Of a stretch of 64,000 nt of DNA, positions 22,451 through 33,374 are shown in pieces; position 1 is the first letter of the stretch, and the number at the start of each line of letters is the position of its first letter. The position numbers and the translations under genes were made by a program. Location of the stretch: the NCBI GenBank assembly GCA_038277395.1, contig CM076189.1, positions 216,296,011 to 216,360,010 on the forward strand, given 5' to 3'. The DNA comes from Dryocosmus kuriphilus. Taxonomy: Eukaryota; Arthropoda; Insecta; Hymenoptera; Cynipidae. The notes beneath the pieces were generated by a model. That model made no database searches and was not told where the DNA came from. It was given only the letters and a program-made list of their open reading frames with translations.

Positions 22451-23527
22451 TCTGCCCGCCTCGCGGGCACATTCTCATCGCGCTCTTCGCGCGAAGAATG
22501 AGCGCGCCTAGGGCGCGCGTCTGTTGGCACTCGCGCTTCGCGCTCGATAGATTATTCGCCTCGCACTACGCGCTCGGTGTTTATGGATCGTATAAACCTT
22601 TAAATTAAAAATTACAAAAGAAATTATTTTATTTAAGGCTCTATCGCCCTGAGAGGAATACATTCTCATCATGACACTCGCGCTTCGCGCTCGATAATTA
22701 CATTTTTTTTAAACACATTGTAGATTCGTAAAGTTTTTTTGTGATTTTCCAAATTTTCACAATACAGGATTTCGATTCTTAAAAGTAAAACGATGAGTCT
22801 TATAAATAAATTTTGTAGCTCTTTCCAGCGTGAACAACAATTCTGCTTGTTAATATTTTCTCATATCTTGCATAGTTTTGCTGAAAAGTGGTTTTCTTTA
22901 TAAATTAATAGCATATTTCACAAATATCTTAAAAATTACGCGTCTGCTCAAAAAAATGATAGAAAGCAAATTTGTAGATCTTTTTGAGACGAACAACTTT
23001 GTTCATTGTCATTTTTTCATATCTGGCATATCTTGGCGGCAAATTTGAAATTTTTTATTTTTAATAACGTTTTATCGATTAAAACAAAAACCGTGCATTT
23101 TGTCAAAAAATGGTTAAAACAAAATTTGTATATCTTTTTGAATGGAACAACTTTGTTCTTTACCATTTTTTTGTATCTTGAATATTTTGGCGGGAAACCA
23201 GAGTTTTTTAATTTTAATAGCGTTTTCTTGATTAAAACAAAAGCCGTTCATTTTATCAAAAAACGGTTAAGAGAAAATTTGTACATTTTTTTGAAATGAA
23301 CAATTTTACTTTCTTATATTTTTTTTTGTATCTCTCATAGTTTAGCCGGAAAATGGATTTTATGATTTTTGTGAAAACCGTTTTTGATGGATAAAACCAT
23401 AATTGTTGGTCAAAAACCGCTGGTTAACGAACTCGTCCTTTATTTTTACCCCTTAAAGAAGTGTACCAAGGCGCACTCCAATCCGATTAGTCCTTCGAAA
23501 GTTATCGTGGGAACAGTCTCCAACGAC

Positions 23528-23558
<31 letters not shown>

Positions 23559-23703
23559 GCGATAACGACGACGACAACAGATAGATAGACACCGTCGTAA
23601 AAACCGTTTTTTCGGATTCAGGCGGTCTCAAAACGTGGAGATTTCATGAAATCCGCGAAAGTCAAATTTTGCATAAATCTAATACCTTTTCTGATGAGAA
23701 TGT
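22451..23703 (-). mobile_element. H element copy, complete
   Basis: In minus orientation it has every family part: TCTGCCCGCCTCGCGGGC end, CG-rich block, CTTAAGG stem, ~155-bp units, the short frame at 23384-23584, a GAC/AAC microsatellite (23520-23580) and the GATGAGAATGT end at 23693-23703. The 3' end abuts an A run (T run in element orientation). A second, truncated copy follows with no spacer. Confidence 0.75.
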
Positions 23704-24780
23704 TAAAGTTACAAAAGAAGTTATTTTACTTAAGACTCCATCGCCCCTTAAGGAATACATTCTCATCATGAAACTCGCGCTTCGCGCTCGATAATTACAT
23801 TTTTTTAAAACACATTGTAGATTGGTAAAGCTTTTTGTGTTTTTGCAAATTTTCACAATACAGGATTTCGATTCTTAAAAGTAAAACGATGAGTCTTACA
23901 AATAAATTTTGTAGCTCTTTCTAAGGTGAACAATTCTGCTTGTTAATATTTTCTCATATCTTGCATAGTTTTGCTGAAAAGTGTTTTTATTTATATTTCA
24001 TAACATATTTCACGAATAACTCAAAAACTACGCGTCTGCTCAAAAAAATGATAGAGAGCAAGTTTGTAGATCTTTTTAAGGTGAACAGCTTTGTTTATTA
24101 TTTATTTTTCCGTATCTTGCATAGTTTGGCGGGAAATTTGAAATTTTTAATTTTTAATAACGTTCTATCGATTAAAACAAAAACCGTGCATTTTATCAAA
24201 AAATGGTTGAAACAGAATTTGTAGATCTTTTTAAATTGAACAACTTTGTTCTTTACCATTTTTTTGTGTCTTGAATAGTTTGGCGGGAAACCAGATTTTA
24301 AAAATTTTAATAGCGTTTTTTTGATTAAAACAAAAACCGTTCATTTTATCAAAAACGTTTAAGACGCAATTTGTAGAATTTTTTAAGGTGAATAATTTTA
24401 CTCTCTTACATTTTTTTTGTATCTCATAATTTAGCCGGAAAATGGATTTTTTGCTTTTGTGAAAACCGTTTTTTGATGGATAAAACCATAACCGTTGGTC
24501 AAAAACCGCTGGTTAACGAACTCGTTCTTTCTTTTTACCCCTTAAAGAAGTGTACTAGAACGCACTCCAATCCGATTAGTCCTTCGAAAGTTATCGTGGT
24601 AACAGACTCCAACGACGACGACGACGACAACGACGATAACGACGACGACAACAGATAGATAGACACCGTCGTAAAAACCGTTTTTTTTTCGGATTCAGGC
24701 GGTCTCAAAACGTGGAGATTTCATGAAATCCGCGAAAGTCAAATTTTACATAAATCTAATACCTTCTCTGATGAGAATGT
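23704..24780 (-). mobile_element. H element copy, 3'-truncated, in tandem with the previous one
   Basis: It begins abruptly inside the family sequence (ACAAAAGAAGTTATTTTACT) and lacks the terminal CG block and hairpin. It then continues in register through all units, the short frame (24473-24658) and the microsatellite to GATGAGAATGT at 24770-24780. The direct junction between copies suggests insertion plus deletion, or a head-to-tail array. Confidence 0.7.
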
Positions 24781-25222
24781 AATAAAAAATTAACCAAATT
24801 TATTCTTCCATCAAAAACATATTATATTAATTGAATACGTAGGTATATTCGTGTTCAATATTCTTCTAGTTACTTAAAAAGTGCTTTTTTCAACAGTCGA
24901 AGTAAATTAACCATAAAAGAAAATATCAGGTATTCAGGAAAATTATTTTTACGGTTTTTAAAAAGGGCCTGTTTTATAAAGCCAGGTTTATAGGGTGGGC
25001 CATTTGACGTAATTTGTTCAACATCAAAATTTATTACTCTTTAAACACTTTGTGAACTTTTCAGCAAATGAAATTTATAAAACAAACGAGAAAGTGTAAT
25101 ATTAACAATTGCTTTTACTCCTGATTTAATTTAAGATTCAAAATTTTTCGAACCCCGTCTTATATTCTTTTCCTCATTGTCCGTATTCGTAACAATATTT
25201 GCTTGACTCAATGCTAATTTTT
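24781..25222. other. Spacer between H elements
   Basis: Unique AT-rich sequence; no gene, repeat or RNA signal recognised. Confidence 0.4.
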
Positions 25223-26500
25223 ACATTCTCATCAGAGAAGGTATTAGATTTATGTAAAATTTGACTTTCGCGGCTTTCATGAAATCTCCACGTTTTAAGA
25301 CCGCCTTAATCCGAAAAAACGGGTTTTAGGACAGTGTCTGTCTGTTGTCGTCGTCGTTATCGTCGTTGTCGTTGTCGTCGTTGCCGTCGTCGTCGTCGTT
25401 GGAGTCTGTTCCCACGATAACTTTCGAAGGACTAATCGGATTGGAGTGCGCTTTGGTACACTTATTTAAGGGGTAAAAAGAAAGGACAAGTTCGTTAACC
25501 AGCGGTTTTTGACCAACGGTTATGGTTTTATCCATCAAAAACGGTTTTCACAAAATCAAAAAATCCATTTTCCGGCTAAACAATGAGAGATACAAAAAAA
25601 AGGTAAGAGAGTAAAATTGCTCATCTTAAAAAAATCTACAAATTTTGTCTAAACCGTTTTTTGATATAATGAACGGTTTTTGTTTTAATCAAGAAAACGC
25701 TATTCAAATTAAGAAACTCTGGTTTCCCGCCAAACTATTCAAGATACAAAAAAATGGTAACGAACAAAGTTGTTCAATTTAAAAAGATCTACAAATTTTG
25801 TTTTAACCATTTTTTTGATAAAATGCACGATTTTTGTTTTAATCGATAAAACGCTATTAAAAATAAAAAATTTCAAATTTCCCGCCAAACTATGTAAGAT
25901 ACAGAAAAATAATAATAAACAAAGTTGTTCGCCTCGAAAAGATCTACAAATTTGCTCTCTATCATTTTTTTGAGCAGACGCGTAGTTTTTGAGTTATTCG
26001 TGAAATATGTTATGAAATATAAAGAAAACCACTTTTCAGCAAAACTATGCAAGATATGAGAAAATATTAACAAGCAGAATTGTTCACCTTGGAAAGAGCT
26101 ACAAAATTTATTTGTAAGACTCATCGTTTTACTTTTAAGAATCGAAATCCTCTATTGTGAAAATTTGGAAAATCACTAAAAACCTTTACCAATCTACAAC
26201 GTGTTTAAAAAAAAATGTAATTATCGAGCGCGAAGCGCGAGTGTCATGATGAGAATGTATTCCTTAAGGGCGATAGAGCCTTAAGTAAAATAATTTCTTT
26301 TGTAATTTTTAATTTAAAGGTTCATACGATCCATAAATACCGAGCGCGTAGCGCGAGGTGAATAATCTATCGATCGCGAAGCGCGAGTGCCGTAAATAAC
26401 GTATCGAGCGCGAAGCGCGAGTGCCAGCAGATGAGCGCCCTAGGCGCGCTTATACTTCGCGCGAAGCGCGCGATGAGAGTGTGCCCGCGGAGCGTGCAGA
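25223..26500 (+). mobile_element. H element copy, complete reference-like copy
   Basis: ACATTCTCATC starts at 25223 and a GTC microsatellite lies at 25345-25405. Four ~155-bp units have cores near 25575, 25725, 25880 and 26035. Next come GAGCGCGAAGCGCGAG hairpins, the CTTAAGG stem, GATGAGAGTGT and the terminal hairpin with one mismatch (GCCCGC...GCGTGC). The CG-rich block has one extra GAGCGCGAAGCGCGAGTGCC repeat compared with other copies. Confidence 0.75.
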
Positions 26501-26585
26501 TTTGTTTTCCGTGTAGTACTATTTCCACTTCTAATAATGTTTATTGGTAATACAACATGTGCAAAATTAGTATATTGTGTAACAT

Positions 26586-26706
26586 GTGCGAGAAGTTGAT
26601 TATTCCACGAGTGTGAAGTTTTTAAAACTCGACTACAGCTTCGCCTCTGTCTCGTGTGACAAACTTGACACTCATGGAATAATCAACTTCCCGCTCGTGT
26701 CGCACA
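26586..26706. repeat. Short inverted repeat
   Basis: GTGCGAGAAGTTGATTATTCC with ACGAGTGT is inverted at the right as ACACTCATGGAATAATCAAC, TTCCCGCTCGTGTCGCAC. The pair encloses about 60 bases. It is probably a small MITE. Confidence 0.45.
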
Positions 26707-27955
26707 CGATATTTTATGCAAAAAAAATGTATAATAGCGATTTTTCGTGTCCAAAATCGGTACGCAAAGTAGCCTACGGTATTCGTCTACTGTGAGATTA
26801 GCGTGCGGGAATACCACATTCTCTTACGCTAATATTATAGTAGAGGAATCTAATACTTTGCACAGTGTTTTCAGACACGGATATGGTAATTTTTATGCAC
26901 TTGTTACGAAAAATACTTTTATAGGGTTAATATTTTGGCGCGGTCCTCAACCTTAGACGTAAAGGAGGTAGTTAAAAGACCATTTTTATTTGAAAAGTTT
27001 CTTTCTTAAACTTCCTTTTAGTTCTTAACCGACTTTTTTCAATCCCATGTGAATTGCCAAGTTTCTCGCGTTTTATTTGAGTAAACCGAGGGTGTTTACA
27101 CACGAGCAGCCCATTTACGATCACTGACCTATCCAAATCGAGCTGAGACGATGGTCGCGTCGCGATATTCACTGCAAGCCCGACGTCTACCTCGATTCTC
27201 TCCTATTCTTACACATATCCACGAAGCAGTAGACTAGGTATATTTAGAAATCCGCGAGGCGGTAAGGGTGGGCTTTAATAATGATCCGCACGCTCGGCAC
27301 ATATCGCAAGGCTTTCCTATTCATATCGCTAGTCTCCCTTATACGAATGACACGTGAACATACGCGTTTGCAACCATGGACCAGTCTCTATAGTTTATAG
27401 TCTGTATTCATGCGCGAGCGCGGCTCAGCAAATACGGAATTACTTTCCTTTTTTTTCCCCCACTATTCGGCGCACTTCAGCCACCAACGATGCATTGTCA
27501 GCCACCAAAAGAGAGCGAGGATAAAAGCGATTGATGTAAAGATGCTTTTCATTTTTCTGAATTCTCACTACGTCTTTTAATATAGTAATTAGAGAGGACC
27601 AATGGTGAAAAAGGTTTCTTTGATTCGAGATAATGATGGCTAAAAAGCTTTCGTATGATTGAAAAAAGACGGGAATTGTTCCAATTTGACATGAAATGCT
27701 AAGATGTAAAATTGTACTGAAAAATCAGTGAACACTCTAGAAAATTCTACTTATTTTCCACTAATTAGAAATTTCTCGGGACAAAAAGTAACGGCAATGA
27801 GTGTTCATTGAAATTCTAGCTTTTCTTCATTATTTTTCATTTTGGAAGTTAAAAAAAATATTTAAAGAAGTACCGGATTACCCTTTTCCATATAAGAAAC
27901 CACTTAATATTCTCGATATTTACTCGTATGTAATAATATCTTACAAATATTTCAT
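26707..27955. other. No gene recognised; partly GC-richer
   Basis: From about 27030 to 27500 the sequence is noticeably less AT-rich, with CpG-containing words, and could be regulatory or exonic. No frame bounded by splice sites or start/stop with recognisable content was found on either strand. Confidence 0.35.
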
Positions 27956-28038
27956 GGGCAGGAGGATTTGAACCCCCCAAGTATTTGTTGCTTTTGGATT
28001 AATGCAGTGCCTAAGTCACGCAGCTATTCTGGTGTCCC
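27956..28038 (-). repeat. tRNA-like sequence (tRNA pseudogene or SINE head)
   Basis: On the minus strand there is a B box GGTTCAAATCC with a 5-bp T stem (GGGGG/CCTCC) and an A-box-like TAGCTGCGTGACTTAGGC about 45 bases upstream. The 83-nt length would suit a type II tRNA. The 7-bp acceptor stem does not pair, so a functional tRNA is unlikely. Confidence 0.5.
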
Positions 28039-28569
28039 TCTAAGCTCGCTTCTTAGTTTATTATCATAGGGATGTCAACTTGTTCTTTGCGCTGCGATAG
28101 AACAATAATTTTTTCTGGTTCGCGAAAACTTCTTTTTTTTTTTATTTCGACGTTTTGTTAGTTTCCTCTTTTACATAGAAGCAAGTTCAAACTTGCATTA
28201 GTGCGAAGGTCACAGGAGGGAAAAACGCAAGGGCTAAGTGTGCTACAGATGTGCAACTTGGTGCGACTGATTTCCCCAGTTGCGCTCGTTTTCTGTCTCG
28301 CACTCACTGAGGTTTTCCTCCCTCCCGCTCATCAACCTTCGATTCTGATGCAAGATCAAGGCCAGCCCGAGTTTTTCTTACGATAAGAAAAATCCACAAA
28401 TTTCTAGTTTGGACTGGAATCTTGGGGAAGGGTGCAGAGGAAACGACTGTGTGTACGACTCTACGGCCTGATAAAAAGGAGCAGTGAGTCAGTCGAGGAC
28501 TAGCCTACCCTAGGCGAACCAAGCTCGGAAATAAACAGGTACACTCGCACCCTGAAGTTTTACTTCACT
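28039..28569. other. GC-balanced sequence preceding the minisatellite
   Basis: Composition rises to near 50% GC. CTGATAAAAAGGAGCAGTGAGT at about 28468 resembles a TATA-like box 25-30 bases before a possible start, and AATAAA occurs at about 28531. This might be part of a retroelement LTR or a promoter, but no TG...CA termini or coding region could be established. Confidence 0.25.
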
Positions 28570-30530
28570 CAGGCATCCGCGAGGGTTTACCCTTGTCTCA
28601 GAATTTTATCTCCGCGAGGGACCACCTCGCCCGCCATTCTACCCTGTCCGTGCGGTGTCCCACTTCACTTCCTTTGGCCATCTTCGGTGAGGGAACTCCT
28701 CGCCCCCATTCGTCTCTGTCCCTGAGGTACCTCACTTCATTCCCCTTACCACCTTCCGCGAGGGACCTCCTTGCCTCATTCCTCATTCCTCTCTGTCCGT
28801 GAGGTGCCTCACCTCATTCCCCTTATCACCTTCCTCGAGGAACCTCCTCGCCCCATTTCTCTCTGTCCGTGAGGTACCTCACCTTATTCTCCGTACCACC
28901 TTCCTCGAGGGACCTCCTCGCCCCACTTCTCTCTGTCCATGAGGTGCCTTACTTCATTCCCTTTACCACCTTCCTCGAGGGACCTCCTCGCTCCATTTCT
29001 CTCTGTCCGTGAGGTGACTCACCTCATTCCCCTTATCACCTTCCTCGAGGAACCTCCTCGCCCCATTTCTCTCTGTCCGTGAGGTACCTCACCTTATTCT
29101 CCGTACCACCTTCCTCGAGGGACCTCCTCGCCCCACTTCTCTCTGTCCATGAGGTGCCTTACTTCATTCCCTTTACCACCTTCCTCGAGGGACCTCCTCG
29201 CTCCATTTCTCTCTGTCCATGAGGTGCCTTACTTCATTCCCTTTACCACCTTCCTCGAGGGACCTCCTCGCTCCATTTCTCTCTGTCCGTGAGGTGACTC
29301 ACCTCATTCCCCTTATCACCTTCCTCGAGGAACCTCCTCGCCCCATTTCTCTCTGTCCGTGAGGTACCTCACCTTATTCTCCGTACCACCTTCCTCGAGG
29401 GACCTCCTTTCTCTCTGTCCATGAGGTGCCTTACTTCATTCCCTTTACCACCTTCCTCGAGGGACCTCCTCGCTCCATTTCTCTCTGTCCGTGAGGTGAC
29501 TCACCTCATTCCCCTTATCACCTTCCTCGAGGAACCTCCTCGCCCCATTTCTCTCTGTCCGTGAGGTACCTCACCTTATTCTCCGTACCACCTTCCTCGA
29601 GGGACCTCCTCGCCCCACTTCTCTCTGTCCATGAGGTGCCTTACTTCATTCCCTTTACCACCTTCCTCGAGGGACCTCCTCGCTCCATTTCTCTCTGTCC
29701 ATGAGGTGCCTTACTTCATTCCCTTTACCACCTTCCTCGAGGGACCTCCTCGCTCCATTTCTCTCTGTCCGTGAGGTGACTCACCTCATTCCCCTTATCA
29801 CCTTCCTCGAGGAACCTCCTCGCCCCATTTCTCTCTGTCCGTGAGGTACCTCACCTTATTCTCCGTACCACCTTCCTCGAGGGACCTCCTCGCCCCACTT
29901 CTCTCTGTCCATGAGGTGCCTTACTTCATTCCCTTTACCACCTTCCTCGAGGGACCTCCTCGCTCCATTTTCTCTCTGTCCGTGAGGTGACTCACCTCAT
30001 TCCCCTTATCACCTTCCTCGAGGAACCTCCTCGCCCCATTTCTCTCTGTCCGTGAGGTACCTCACCTTATTCTCCGTACCACCTTCCTCGAGGGACCTCC
30101 TCGCCCCACTTCTCTCTGTCCATGAGGTGCCTTACTTCATTCCCTTTACCACCTTCCTCGAGGGACCTCCTCGCTCCATTTCTCTCTGTCCGTGAGGTGA
30201 CTCACCTCATTCCCCTTATCACCTTCCTCGAGGAACCTCCTCGCCCCATTTCTCTCTGTCCGTGAGGTACCTCACCTCATTCTCCTTACCACCTTCCTCG
30301 AGGTACCTCCTCGCCACATTTGTCTCTGTTCATGAGGTGACTCACCTCAATCTCCTTACTACCTTCCTCGAGGGACCTCCTCGCCCCATTTCTCTCTGTC
30401 CGTGAGGTGTCTCACCTCACTCCCCTTACCATCTTCCACGATGGACCTCCTCGCCCCATTCCTCTCTGTCCGTGAAGTGCCCCACCTGACTTCCCTTGAC
30501 CACTTTCCGTAAGGGTTGTCCATCGCGTGT
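28570..30530. repeat. 70-bp minisatellite with 210-bp higher-order period
   Basis: About 27 units of ~70 bp start with CTCTCTGTCCGTGAGGT and contain CACCTTCCTCGAGG and ACCTCCTCGCCCCA. Three diverged unit types (A: GAGGTGACTCACC; B: GAGGTACCTCACCTTATTC; C: CATGAGGTGCCTTACTTC) recur in order A-B-C. Type-A starts at 28999, 29279, 29481, 29761, 29972 and 30182 give spacings of 280, 202, 280, 211 and 210: ABC, or ABCC where C is doubled. One B unit has an 8-bp deletion. Units at both ends (28570-28790 and 30290-30530) are more diverged. It is much more GC-rich than the window and non-coding as far as can be seen. Confidence 0.9.
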
Positions 30531-30654
30531 CCGTGAGCTAGGGTGACGTCTAGTTCCCTGGTTTGCTAAAGGTGCCATGCCAGCGAAAGCCAATAGGAAG
30601 GAGATGTGTTACTAGCGTGAGCATCCGCTAATATTAACAAAGGGCGAACATCGA

Positions 30655-31824
30655 ACTTTATGCAAGTGCCATAATTGCACTATATCTCAAAAATGAGAAA
30701 AGTGATGAAATATCAGTCTTTTATCATGTTTTGGAATCATTCCACCCAATCCTAAAGCCGCATAATATTGCATAATCCGGGCCCAGTTGCCGTATAATGC
30801 GTTTTTCGCATTCGTGCTGCATAAATCGCCTATTTCGGGAGCTTCGCGGGGAAGGCCTAGCACGAATAAATTTATTATTCTTGATGAAATTGACTAAAAG
30901 TTGTTTAACAACGTCTTTATTTTATGGCACTTTATTATCCGGCAAGAACTGTTTATTATTTTAACAATTTTTTTTCTAAGAACAGATTATTTTACGCATT
31001 TTTCAACACTTATAAACAATGCTTAAAAATATTCTCAGTTCTGTCATGTTTCGACAAACAACTCAATTCAAAATGATTGTTTTTTAAGAAATTCTTGTGT
31101 CAAGCAGATGTTTTTAAACATTGCGCTTATAAGTATTGATAAATGCCCAAAGTGAGCTATTTTTATAAAAAATTGTTAAAATAATAAATAGCTCTTGTTG
31201 GATTATAAAGTATAATCTATTTAAAAATAATAAAATTGTTTGTATTTGTATTTGTGTGTATTGAAAAGAAGTTCCTAGGGATAGATAGCCTTATAAGTAA
31301 CAGGTAGTACATGTAACGAATAGTATAATGATACAGCGATCAAAGAACTTTGTTTATCAAATTTAAAAAAAAAAAATTAAGAAACGGTTATTATCTTTCA
31401 CACCAAAAAATACACACATGAGTTACTTAAACGTTGTTTATTCTAAAAGAAGACTAACTTTCGTTGACTAATCTGTTAATGATAATTGTAAATTTTTCAA
31501 TACTACTTGACGTCATTTTTTATCATCTTCTGCTTCAATTATGCGTATTTTCGAATAAATCGGATAATTTTTTACAAAATGTTAATTTCTAAAAAATTGT
31601 TAAAACGCAATTTTCATTGCTAAATCAACCAAATGTGAACAACTTTTTCAGAAGTGTGCAAAAATGACCGCGGGTCAATTTACGTTGCATAACAATGCAT
31701 ACATATGTATTTTAATGCGTATAATGCCTGCATAATTTTAATATTTTTACCACATAATAATCATCGCATAAAAGACTTAAATATTATCGCGTAATACAGC
31801 ATTCTCAAATGCATAAAGTTGAAT
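30655..31824. repeat. Foldback element with inverted arms
   Basis: The outer ends ACTTTATGCAAGTG and, inverted, ACTTTATGCATTTG lie at about 30655 and 31824. A stronger inner pair occurs at 30940-31035 and 31120-31215 (ACTTTATTATCC...TTTATTATTTTAACAATTTT against AAAATTGTTAAAATAATAAA). GCATAA/TTATGC words recur. No coding frame is visible. Confidence 0.45.
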
Positions 31825-31840
31825 TCCTATTTATTATAAT

Positions 31841-32271
31841 TAAGGGCATGTTACACACTGAAATACTTATATTGCCGACCTTAATTTTTTGGGTTTATCA
31901 ATTTTTTTTAACCTAAGAACTTTTTTTGGAAATAAAATAGTGGACTGAAACTTTAGGAAATGCATGAGAAGTCAATAATTTATATTTATGTACTTTTTTT
32001 GAGTAGGAATTTTGAAAAGAAAATTTCCGGCGAAATTGAAACTGGAAGTGTTTTTGACGCTTACAGTTTTAATTTCGTAGATAATTTTGTTTTTCAAAAT
32101 TCCTACTCAAATAAAGTATATAAACGTAGTTTATTGTCTTCTCATGCATTTTCTGAAGTTTCAGTCCGATATTTTATTTACAAAAAAACGTTCTTAGGTT
32201 AAAAGAAATTGATAAACCCAAAAAATTGAGGTCGGTAATATAGGTACTTTTTTAGTGTGTCAAATGCCCTT
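31841..32271. mobile_element. 431-bp foldback MITE, relative of M2
   Basis: The ends AAGGGCATGTTACACACTGA and AGTGTGTCAAATGCCCTT are inverted. The arms share TATTGCCGACCTTAATTTTTTGGG, TTTATTTACAAAAAA and CATGCATTTTCTGAAGTTTCAG with the element at 18022-19033. It lacks that element's extra units and unrelated centre, so it probably represents the simpler ancestral form. Confidence 0.65.
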
Positions 32272-32913
32272 CATGCCTTTTTTACAATATTCAATTTTCC
32301 AATAAATCGAATTTGTAAAACGAAAAAAAAAATGAAGGTTTGAAAATATATTCTCTTTTCAATTTAAAGGCCAAGATTTGTTCAATTTTTTTATTCTTCC
32401 TAACGTACAATGCTCATTTTGAAGACAAGTGGGAACAGGAAGTGAACTTCAAGAATTTCAAGACATGCTTGGTTGAATAATACGAGTACAACAGGGGTTA
32501 CTCTAGTATAAACAGATTTCAACTCCCTACATGAAAAATCTAAATTTAGACTCTACTTCCCGTTCTCATTCATCATCCGGAGAGTAAGAAAAAGGAAGAG
32601 GGTACAGAGCAAGACGAATTTACTAAATGTCTAAAGATTGAACTAAGCCGCGATTCAGGAATGTCTCTCATCCAGTGTTTGCAAGGTATTAAAACGTAAT
32701 AATTGAAATTTTGTATTTCACTTTAAAGCGGTAACAGATAACGTAATCAGTTAATAATAATAAAAAGTATAATAATTTGTTTTAAAAGAGTGTACTTTAT
32801 CTCTATAATTTTGCATTAAATAATGTATATCAAATGGTGAATTTTAAGAAAATTTTAAAAGACAATTTAATATTGACTTTAATCCAAAATTCTATCGGTT
32901 CCACCCGCTTATA
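32272..32913. other. No gene seen
   Basis: AT-rich sequence between two MITEs; no features recognised. Confidence 0.4.
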
Positions 32914-33374
32914 TACAGGGTGTTTTTTTTAACTTGAGACATTGAAATATCTCAAAAAATACGCATCTTATGAAAAAAAATATCTGTAATAAGAACTTTT
33001 TATTTTTGAGGGGGAAAAACGATTTTTTATTGATGGAAAGAAATTTACCCCACCCCACCCCTCAGGAGGCAGGGGTGGGGGTAACTTTGTAATTTCAATT
33101 CGCAACCACAATTTTTTATCACAGCATCGAAGTGCGAGGACAACGTTTTTCATTTATTGTAAATCACATCGGGGACTCACCGTAATCAAGCACCCCGATG
33201 GTGAAGTCGCGAAAAATTCTCTCAGGCAAGGGGACTACCGAAATTAAGCACCCCGAAGGGAATAGGCAGCTACTTCGCGTCTTTTGTCCAATTTCAGTTC
33301 TTATTGCAGATATTTTTTTGTGCGTATTTTTTGAGATATTTCAATTGTCAAAGTTAAAAAAAACACCCTGTATA
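32914..33374. mobile_element. Mariner-type MITE with ACAGGGTGTTT ends
   Basis: TATACAGGGTGTTTTTTTTA at the left and its inverse at the right are followed by paired sequence (TTGAAATATCTCAAAAAATACGCA). TA flanks both ends. Two similar ~30-base segments inside (about 33166-33200 and 33228-33262) each form a GGGG...CCCC hairpin around CACCGTAATCAAGCACC and TACCGAAATTAAGCACC. The mariner-like superfamily is inferred only from the termini. Confidence 0.65.

Noticed and set aside
28570..30530. Possible CRISPR array
   Set aside because: Units are contiguous, with no unique spacers, and the context is eukaryotic.
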